Assembly: GCF_030272615.1 (NCBI RefSeq)
Contig: NC_081409.1
Location: 648,678,468-648,742,467 of the forward strand
Direction: 5' to 3'
DNA length: 64,000 bases
Origin: Cryptomeria japonica
Lineage: Eukaryota > Streptophyta > Pinopsida > Cupressales > Cupressaceae
The position numbers and the translations under genes were made by a program. The first letter of the stretch is position 1. The number at the start of each line of letters is the position of its first letter. Shown here one piece after another: positions 55,366-64,000 of this stretch. Below the pieces are notes generated by a model. The model worked only from the letters and a program-made list of their open reading frames with translations. It searched no databases and was not told where the DNA came from.

Positions 55366-55740
55366 CACTAGTACATTCGGGTCAAAATTTTGACGGCAAA
55401 TCATCATCTTTCCGACACAATTTTGTCGCACTACTGACAAAAATAGCCATCAAAAACTTTTTGTCGGAAGTTTTGACTATCCTTGTGGTTGTTGCAATTC
55501 CAACATCCTCTCTAACCTTTTTGATGGCCGCCATGGATGGTCATACCTAGAAAGAATACCGTCGCGATCTCGGCCTTCCGTCAGAATTCTGATGAGGATG
55601 CTGTGCATCTGATGACACTCCTATGTCGAAATTACGACGGACCCATGAGAGTTCAAATGGGGATGTTGTGCATCCGACGGCACTCCACTGTCGGAATTTT
55701 TACCCTTTGATGTCAGAATTTCGACGGTAGGCCGATTTTT
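55366..55740. repeat. CACTA terminus and subterminal repeats
   Basis: After the terminus, a motif of the form 'tgtcggaattttgacgg' recurs in both orientations and in varied form at about 55384, 55420, 55464, 55582, 55624, 55691 and 55714. Such arrays bind the TnpA-type protein in CACTA elements. Confidence 0.6.
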
Positions 55741-55764
55741 TGGAAAAAAAAAATTTATAGAAAA

Positions 55765-55925
55765 AGATTTCTCTACTATCTCTCTTCTCTATCTTTCTCT
55801 ACTATCTCTCTTCTCTCTCCCCTCTCTAGGTCTCTTTCTCCATCCCTCTCTTCTTCTCTCCCTCTCTACTTCTCTTTCTCTACCCTCTCCAGGTCATTAT
55901 CTCTTCCTCTCACCCTCTCTCATCA
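55765..55925 (+). repeat. pyrimidine-rich CT microsatellite
   Basis: A dense run of 'ctctctt/ctctcc' words over about 160 bp with almost no purine runs. No periodic coding sense. Confidence 0.8.
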
Positions 55926-58900
55926 AAAGAGAAATAAAAACTTGCATGGCCTTATAATTCATGAGTTGAAGTTTGAGTTTAACATTTTGGAGGTAATTTT
56001 CTTAGACTATTCAATGCCCATTCTAACTAAGGTCAATCAAAATTCAAGATAAACCTGTGGTAAAGATGAGGATCTCGAGTTCATTGGTAGAGAATTCCAC
56101 TTTTGATGGGAGAAAACCCTAGTATTTAGTTTGGTAAGCTCTAGTCGAAGGTGCAGTATGACAGCCACGTAGAAGGAGAACCATGACATGTTGCAAAATT
56201 AGAAGGGAAATTCTAACAAAGAGTAGCTACATGTTTGGAACATTCAAAGCATTTCATGTCTGGGCTAGCTATCTTCTTTACTCTAGTCTAGGATTTCACA
56301 TTTTTTAGAAAGCATGATTTGTATGGATGGTTTGTTTGTTTCAAATGAAGTATAGTCCAGCCTCCACCAAAATAACAATGACAGTAAGGACTAGTAGAGT
56401 AGTCTGTTAGAATGTTTAGACATTGATAATAGTGTCTAGGTTTTCCCCAATTCTTGAATAGCATTAATAGATAATCATAAGTATAGCAAGGAATAGATTA
56501 CTTAGAGCTTGTAACGAAGAAGGGTTTTGAATTAAAAAGACAATGATAAGAGTTTTTTTACGGTTCAAAACACAAAGACAATCACAACAGAAAATTACAA
56601 GTTATAGGGTTACATTGAGTAGGTTAGATTGATTATTGAAGAATATATTGTGTTTCTCTATCAATAAATAAGAGGTCTCAAGAAGCTAAAGACAATGAAA
56701 ACTAATTGATGGGCAACCTTTTGACTGTCAAGAAGTGATTGCCTCAGATGAAAGTAGTGATAAATGTCACTATCAACAAAAGAACAACCAATAAATGATA
56801 AATTTGCAGTGAGATCATAGTGCCTAAATCAGTCTAAAAGCTTATAAGGATCAGAACCAAGCCATATAAGCTTCAAGAACAATTTGAGAGCATCAAAGAC
56901 ATCTACCAGACATTAGAAATTGTCAAATCAATGACACATAGCAGCCTCATTACAGTCTTATGTTGTATTAAATAGCAAAAGCCAAGTCTAAGATAGTGTT
57001 AGAAGGTGTGTGAGAGTCTTCAACATGGATAACTGATAGGTATAACACTAAGAGCAGCAATATATGAGATTTGATGAATGACAGTGGCCATGATATGGAG
57101 ATGACAGTGTCAAGTATCACTGTCAAAGCATGAATAGAGGTCCTAATCTGAGTCTTTTCAAGAGAGAACAATAAATATGAAGCACCAAGGTCTACAGTCA
57201 GATCAAAGACAACCATCTAGCAGCCCAAAAAAGAATCAAAAGGCTATGAAAGGTCAAAATCATAGTATTTCCATAGCCCATGAAGTTCTAGAAAATGTGC
57301 AAGGGCAGTTCATAGTGCAAGGTCATAGGTATTTAGTGTCATAATTATTTTCTTCACCCCCAAATCTTGATGAAAGATAAAAGGATGCCATGACACAAAG
57401 TGAAAAGTCTACAACATTGATAAATAGGTTAGCATTATGTCATATGCATACAAGACATCATGAAGCATATTTGATAGTAATAAAGTTGCAGTAGTCATCA
57501 ACTCAAGCATAATGAAGGCATGGACACTAAGCATGCAAAAATATAATTGATAACAGTGGTGAAATGATTAATGTTGTATCACAATTTGATATCAAACTGT
57601 CTATGAAGATGGTTGTTTAAAGGTTTAGTGTTGGTTTTAAAGGTGAAAACATTGCATGAGGTCTGCCACCATAAAGGAAATACAAAGCTACAAATAAGAT
57701 AGTGACCATTCAAAGATAAAGCTACAAAGAACTATCAAAGAAACTACAGTCCAATGAAGAATCAAGAGACAACAGGCCTAAGTGTAGTCTCAAATATTTG
57801 AAAATGTCATTATGGATTGTTAAGAAAAATAAATGCATTCATGATATTTGCACTCAACAAAAGAGAAGGGTTTGTATTCATCAAAGATTAGTTGAAACAC
57901 TTGTGAGAGAGAGATCAATATCCATCAAGCCATAAATAAGATAATCACCATTACAAAGCATGACGAGTCAAAAAGGAAATCAAGAATTATCAGTTCAAAG
58001 GATCAATAGGTGAATCTTCTCTTGTTGATAACCTCTAGTGATGGTGTATAGGATCCCTGTTCCAATCTTAATGTGCCAAAGCTTGATGAGAAGTCATGGA
58101 TTAGAAGTTACAAATGCCTTAAACAATTTTCTATTGAGAGAAGCCATATAGTCAAATCAAGACTCAAATCCACAATGGTAAGATACAAACAATGATGATA
58201 GTCAAGGAGTCATTCATTGTAGGGTTTTCATAAAATTTTAGAATATGGTATGAGCAGTCCAAAGAACTATGACACTTCACTGAAAGGAGTAGCATATCAG
58301 TCCTTATTGGCATCAAATTATATAAATGACAACTAGGGATGAAGCTACAGGAGACAATCATTGTCTTAGTTTAAGACCCTAGAACAATATAGCCCCAATG
58401 GAGAAAGCAAAAATCAAAACATAGGAGAAGTCCTAGAATCCCACTAAAATCTTATTTGCAGTCGTAGAGTTGCAAGATCAAAAGCATATAATGGTAAAGA
58501 TGACCTAGGGTTCTCTTTTTATTATTAAGACAATATTATGTGAATATGATAGTTTAGCAGTCCTCGAATGCATGTGAGTAGTCCCAATGAAGAAACAATA
58601 CCATCAGGGTATTAGAATAATTTATGAAACCTGCAATCATGTTAGATAAAACCTGCAATCATGTTAGACAAGTATTGAAAGTATAATTCATAAAGCAACC
58701 ATTTCAACTAGGTTTAGATAGCATATATTCATAACTATTTCAATTTTATGTGAACTACACAATATCTATAATGCATAATTGGAGTTAAACCATAATAGGG
58801 CTGGGGTTAGAAACATGATAGGGCACCTAAAGCTATCCACATGCTAAGCCCAAGAGCGGATATACCATCCCTCTTGGCCCCATGTGGTAGTCCGCCATCC

Positions 58901-59600
58901 ATATGAGGTGGTGTTCTTAGTGGGTAAACTTGTACCTGCCCTCCCTATCCATGCTACATTATCCACCCTTCTATGATTGAGACCCCTTTAATCACAATGG
59001 TAGAGGTTGATGGGGAAACCACAATTACATTATGTAGGATCTCCTACCCTATCTCATTGAATTCATTCCTACACCAAGTGACTATGAACAAAAGTGTAGG
59101 TATTTAACAACAATGACATGGTCCATGGACTAGTGATCCTCCTCTTGATACTCCATCTACAAATGAGAACATCTCTTGTACACGTTGCTACTTCAGAATT
59201 AAAAGTTGCTTCTTCTGGAACTTTCCATGATTCTTTACAATATGATTATATGTCTTCTAGATTCACCCCACTAGGACACATTCATATCAAGCATCTTTAC
59301 TTTTTTGAAAAGTAGACCACATTTCAGATCTAGATGACAACATAATGACTTTGATTTCCTCTTGCAAGATATTCCTCCATCATGTATTGCTTCATCGAAG
59401 TTCAAATTTTCTTCTTCAAGGGCTCTCAATGATTCTCTATATAGGATTCTTCATGTCTATGAGATCCACTTCATTGGGAGGCCTACTTAAACATTTCACA
59501 TCTGTTTGTGGACTCTCACCTTTCAAACATTTCACATCTTATAATTGAGCTTCGCTTTGTTTTGAGAATAGTTTAATATTATCTACTTAACAGGGCCAAC
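55926..59600. other. long non-coding stretch inside the CACTA-like element
   Basis: No frame longer than about 80 codons and no recognised motif on either strand. It includes a 22-bp direct duplication ('aaacctgcaatcatgttaga' twice) at about 58628-58672. It may be interior filler or an eroded transposase region. Confidence 0.45.
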
Positions 59601-59619
59601 CACATGAAGGTGGAAGCTC

Positions 59620-59880
59620 ATATGCCCCCCCCCACCCCCCCTAACATCACTCTAAATTCCCCGTTAACATCTAACATTCATTCATTCTTTCATTCATTCT
59701 TTCATCCATTATTAAAATATAACATTCATTCATTATCACATAACATTTATTAACACATAAAATTCATTAACTTTCACTAAAACGCAACATTCATCAATAA
59801 TCATCAACACATATCATTCATGAACATTCATTAGCACATAATTACATTCATTACACATAAAAATCAGTCATTATCAAATA
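59620..59880. repeat. poly-C run and CATT-rich low-complexity tract
   Basis: A C-rich run at about 59625-59641 is followed by repeated 'cattcatt', 'aacattca' and 'cacataa' words to about 59880. Confidence 0.75.
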
Positions 59881-60729
59881 AGGTAGATTACAATCATTTC
59901 TTTCTTTGTTTTTTCTTTGAAGCTATGAAAAGACTAAGTGGAACATCAGTTTCTTCATCATTTCCCCCATCTGCAGATGTTATGCCCTCTTCTCATGCTC
60001 TTGATGTATGCCTAGTCCTATACAAAGGACGAGGATGCTGAACCAAAGGGGGGTCCTTTGCAATAACAAAGAATTGGGTTAAATTCAAAACATTTTTTTA
60101 TTATTGTTACAAGTATTTCATTAATTTAAAGAACACAACCATTACACTCTTTACCTGATGGGGCCACATCATCTTCCACATCATTTTGTCTAGCCTCAAC
60201 CTCAACATGTTGAGCACCCTCTAGATCCTCTGGAGTTGAAATACGAAACATTACATTAATCAATACACCAATTGCAATTAAATTTGTTTAAAGGAATAAC
60301 AGTGGTCCTCTTTACCTGATTGGGGAACATCACGTTCCTAATGTTGTCTACCCGAATCATGCTCCACTTGGTCACCACCGACTACATGCTCTAAAATATT
60401 AACAATAAAGGTTACATTAATTACTACACTAATTTTCAATTTAAGATGTTTAATTGTATTAATAATTACATAAAAAAATTTGAATAGCAAATGAATACCT
60501 CCACTATTAGGATGCACATCCAGACCTTCATGTACAGGTTCTGTTCCACGATTATCATGCTACATTGCAATGTCATGCGCAGTGTTATCATTGCTTGCTT
60601 ATTTAAAAAAAATATAGTCACTTTATGTTGAAACTTAACATCAAATAGATTATTGGTTAAGTATTCAATTTGAAATAATTTTCATTTAGCTTAATTACCG
60701 TTGTGACAGATGCATCAGAATCTCATGTT

Positions 60730-61390
60730 TGCCCACTCAATTCTCATAGTCGTTCAGCCACGGCTATATAGCCTTGCAGGTAGCCAATTGTCTTGTCATC
60801 TTTCGTGGGCACTCTATTGAATTCAGAGCCTTGCATTTTTGCTTAGTATTGTGAATTTTGCTTGTATTGTTTGATAAAAAAAAAATTGTTTACAATTTAT
60901 AAATATTTTGATGTGATACTTAATTTACTGATTCTTAAAATTCGTGTGACAAGTTTCATATAACCACCAGAGCCGAGTTTGTGTTGCCCATGCTTTCTTG
61001 TCTTGGTTGCCTTTGACGTGTCACTCAATCTATGAAAAGTTTGAAATATGTTAGATTATATAAATATAATGAATAATTAGTACATATTCACATTCTTAAT
61101 AGTATCACATACCTTCTTTTGGCGTTTGGTGGTGTATTTCCTTTTTTCCTTTCAATTCTCTCCTTTTCATCCAAAATCAGGTCCTTCCACTCCCTCTTTG
61201 GAATCATGGGGGGACGCTCATACTTTACGTTCTTCTCTAAATGTGTCTTGTATTGGTCCCTCACATACTTCAGATATGTGCCAGCTTTTTCCAGGAGCTT
61301 AGTCTTGTCGAATGTGTCATTTCCAAACAACCCTACCATACAGTTTGTGAGTTCATCTTTTAACTTTTTTTCTTGGTCATTCCACCTTTA
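60730..61390 (-). pseudogene. Transposase_24-like exons of a multi-exon gene
   Basis: Minus-strand exon 61107-61387 encodes 'VGLFGNDTFDKTKLLEKAG', 'YLKYVRDQYKTHLEKN' and 'MIPKREWKDLILDEKERIER' and ends at an AAG|GTATGT donor. After an acceptor (TTTCATAG) the exon at about 60960-61030 encodes LSDTSKATKTRKHGQHKLG followed by S-G-G-Y. A further piece near 60840-60750 encodes 'GSEFNRVPTKDDKTIGYL'. A Trp-x(3)-L segment, then a basic N/R-rich run and H-x(2)-G-S-x-x-Y, is the order seen in the Transposase_24 (Ptta/En/Spm) family. That function is DNA binding in CACTA transposition. Assignment is by motif only. Confidence 0.55.
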
Positions 61391-61533
61391 AAGCAAAAAC
61401 AAACCTGTTAGATTTAGAAAGAAACTGAAGCTACCTTTGATATAGATCAAGAAATGGATAAAAGGAAAACTATTCTAGCAATGATATGAAATCAAAATAG
61501 TGGATAAGGGTTAGTTCACATATGATGTTCCAC

Positions 61534-62728
61534 CTTTTACGTATGGTGGGCCCAAATATTTGCAATGAAATGTCATTAAGATTTTTATAAAAAATATCAT
61601 TTCCTACAAAAAAAATATGGGATCATTAGTCCAAAATGAGTGATCAGTAAGTAAATTACAATTAGACTATATATAATAATATTTTTAAAGTACCTGGAAC
61701 CTTCTGTATCTTCAAGGGAATCAATTCTTTGTCACTCACCACCAATGTGTCCTGCAACGTTCCCGTACTAGCAATACGGAAAGATCCAAGAAATGATGGT
61801 ATGTTATCAGTAGTACTCACCTCTAGCGCATCCTCATGTGCATCTCTTGCCACAGTAAATGAATCCACTATGAAATGCCTCCAAGAAAGAGCACTTCAAG
61901 GGTAATAAACACATAACGAAAGAGAGAGAAAAAGAGGGATCTACCACCAGTGGGCGGGTCAACATGAGCCGGTGCAATAGACAATGTCCACATGCTACAT
62001 GTTGTCGACATTGCAGTTGGCAATACAGTTGGGCTCAACCTCAGACCCATGTCAGCACCTGAAGAGTAATACATTAAATATGTAAAACATTAAAAAAGCA
62101 AGTTCACAAGTCCAAAGGAGTGGTTTTAATATATAGAACATGGTCATCACCTGAACTACTTGCAATACCTTGATCATTGCCACTAGGATGATGAGGCCCT
62201 ATACATTTCTGTAAAAACAACACATACATATTTTAGTTAATGATATAAAAGAGATAAAAATATAAACCATTATTGAACTTTTGTTATGATTAAAGCTTTC
62301 ATTACTGCTTACTTGCAAGTTTTCCATTGTCGTCAACAATAGTTGCATCCTCTTTGTTATCTCATCAGTCTAAGGACTTCTGCTTGCCAAATCAAGAATC
62401 TCTTGCCTAATTTTTCTAATATTCTTTTGTAAAAATTGCATAGAGTTTGCGCTAAGTGTGATGTCATCAGCGCATAACACTGTCGAGTGCCCCACATCCC
62501 TATGGAGGTGCTGAGGTACTACAGGTTCCTTTCCCTTATCCTGAACATTCGTCTGTGACAAGAATATAATTAACACTATCAAAATTACTTCAAAACACTC
62601 AAGAAAAGATCATAATGTAACAGTTTGATTCTATCTAATTTGTACAATTACAATGAGGTTTACCTGATTCGTAGAAGTGTCAGGACCTACACCCCTATCT
62701 GTGCTATGTGGTGGATCCATGTGGCCCT
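61534..62728 (-). pseudogene. linker exons between the SET and Transposase_24-like regions
   Basis: Plausible exons with GT/AG ends on the minus strand: about 62664-62727 ('DPPHSTDRGVGPDTSTNQ', donor CAG|GTAAAC), about 62310-62553 ('KEPVVPQHLHRDVGHSTVL', helix 'FLQKNIRKIRQEILDLASR', one in-frame TAG), about 62160-62209, 61945-62058, 61694-61868 (ends VPG at GTACTT) and 61534-61606 ('LNDISLQIFGPTIRKRW'). Phase continuity was not fully checked. The low-complexity content suggests a linker with one coiled segment. Confidence 0.4.
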
Positions 62729-62789
62729 ATGACAAAGAAAAAATATAAAAAAATTAGCGAAATGAAACCAATAGACTTAGCAAAAAAAC

Positions 62790-63587
62790 TTAATAATACA
62801 ATGGTGTATTGGATTCATTAATTGGAAGTTGGCTTAAATGGTATATATATAGAGTACGTACCACCCCCATGATAGTAACTTTGTTTGTATCTATATGATT
62901 CAAATTGTAATCGATTAGCAGCTCTTCCCCTGCACTTATTAATTTTATCGCACATACAAACACACAATTTCCCTCACGTGCCTCAAATATGCAATTGGGT
63001 TGCTTATTAGTTGACCCAGGTCGTGTACTATTCCCTATTGCTTTTGGCCTTCCATCAATGTATACAGCCACTCGTTTACTTTGATCATTATCTTTTTGTT
63101 GTATATAATTGGCTGACAGTGCATACCTACGCATACTTTTTTATATCAAACAATCTGCATCCAATCATTATAATTGTAACAAGGTCCAACAAACTCCATC
63201 AATTTAGCAACTTTGTTGTAATAGACCTTTATGTTGTCCATGGAAAATAGGCCCAAACCATGTAACGACGAAGGTGCTATGTGATATATCCTGTCATTAA
63301 CACAAAAATCAGTGTTTATTGGAGGAAGTTCCTTGGGTACACATTGTTTCAGTAGATGTTTGTACCTCAAGGGCACCTCAATGTTGCCTTTGGTCTCATC
63401 ATCATAAGAACATGACCCCCCTTGAGCAAGAAAAAATTCCATGCGTTTATTGAATTTTCTTCTAATCTTTTGACCTCTAGTTGATCTCCCTATTTGAGAT
63501 CTACTACATGTCTCACTTTCCTCTTCTATTGTTGCATTTCCCTCACTCGAGGAAGACACATATGACAAATATCTATTTGGTGATACC
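62790..63587 (-). pseudogene. SET-domain protein segment, probable TE-borne copy
   Basis: Exon 63146-63587 starts after a CACAG acceptor. It encodes a Ser/Glu-rich start, a basic run 'RGQKIRRKFNKRMEFFLA', then 'IYHIAPSSLHGLGLFSMDNI' and 'KLMEFVGPCYNYNDW', which match the first SET motifs (S-x-x-H-G-x-G-L-F). The second piece (62868-63134) has 'STNKQPNCIFEAREGNCVF' and AIKLISAGEELLIDYN, matching the C-terminal SET motifs (P-N-C … A-G-E-E-L-x-x-D-Y). SET domains transfer methyl groups to lysines, often on histones. The N-H-S-C part of the cofactor pocket is not conserved (S-T-N-K-Q-P-N-C). The two pieces are joined by a frame change or a tiny intron near 63135-63145. Upstream, a small exon ('NLNPFDEDLVQSHGST', about 63838-63889) may belong to it. 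Confidence 0.65.
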
Positions 63588-64000
63588 TGTGCACCATCAA
63601 ATGAGAGAGTTATTTGGTAATGAGAGAGATATTTTACAAATGAGGGTAATATTGATGAAGAAGTCGGCCATAAAGTTGATGTTGAGATTAAAATTTGAGT
63701 AAGTCCAACTGGGGCCTCAAGTGTTGATAACTGTATTAGATTTCCTGCTAATGTTGATGTTTGAAAAATTGAGGAAGTTTATTTTTCTTGTAATTTTTTA
63801 AAAATATATTATTTCTATAAGGTGTATTGACTTATACCTGTCGATCCATGAGACTGTACAAGATCCTCGTCAAAGGGGTTCAGGTTCCTGCACCAACAAT
63901 TGAGCATCATAAGTATTACATTTGTAATTTGATAAACAATAAATATTGCAGTATCATAAGCATCATAAGCATCACATATGTATCATCATATATGTAATTG

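Larger units (their letters stand above)
55366..64000 (-). mobile_element. CACTA (En/Spm)-like DNA transposon, left end and interior
   Basis: Starts with CACTAGTACATTCGGG at 55366, the CACTA-type terminus, followed by a subterminal repeat zone. A minus-strand multi-exon gene with a Transposase_24-like region lies near 60750-61390. The other terminus is not in the window, so the element would exceed 8.6 kb. A 3-bp TSD cannot be tested. A nested or merely adjacent arrangement is possible. Confidence 0.5.

Overview
The window is plant nuclear DNA made almost entirely of nested transposable elements. I see no cellular housekeeping gene, tRNA, CRISPR array or bacterial feature. Low GC, very long LTRs, deep nesting and old decayed copies suggest a large-genome plant. 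A gymnosperm (conifer-type) genome is my best guess, but this is inference and I could not compare with databases.

Layout. 1-13609: the 5' part of a minus-strand Ty3/gypsy element (5' LTR, leader, gag, protease) that runs off the left edge. Its 5' LTR holds a solo LTR (family B, TSD AATGA), and that solo LTR holds a complete element A1 (5546-12283, TSD GTTTA). 13610-16370: the 5' half of an L1-type LINE, cut by the gypsy insertion. 16371-20031: old AT-rich DNA with two 5S-rRNA-derived repeats and a decayed tandem repeat. 20032-27592: Copia element C (TSD TAATA), holding solo LTRs of families E and B. 27722-36323: Copia element F (TSD ATATT). 36355-44439: LTR of Copia element G, split by element A2 (37509-44167, TSD CTAAG). 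44440-53836: G pol, split by element D (44528-52382, TSD AATCT), which itself holds a B solo LTR (TSD TGGAT). 53837-54618: a gypsy-type LTR with polypurine tract (H). 54837-55325: a TATA box, a short first exon and a duplicated segment. 55366 to the right edge: a CACTA-like DNA transposon end with subterminal repeats, a long non-coding stretch, and a minus-strand multi-exon gene with a SET domain upstream of a Transposase_24-like region.

The most notable system is the A/D group (A1, A2, D). These are structurally complete LTR retrotransposons with tRNA-Met-type primer sites, polypurine tracts and 5-bp target duplications, but no protease, integrase or reverse transcriptase. Instead they carry two ORFs in constant order. 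ORF1 is a coiled-coil protein with up to four CCHC knuckles, and looks like the C-terminal half of the Gag of a Copia element such as F. ORF2 is a protein of about 1,000-1,090 residues, conserved between divergent copies, with a basic KKK-rich middle and a coiled-coil C-terminus. They share the PPT region, LTR ends and a U5-like palindrome with neighbouring Copia families, so Copia machinery probably mobilises them.

Most ORFs are broken by stops and frameshifts. Several A1/A2 stops can be explained by C-to-T or G-to-A change, as expected in methylated repeats. Element boundaries supported by matching TSDs are firm; those of G, H, E and the CACTA element are less so.
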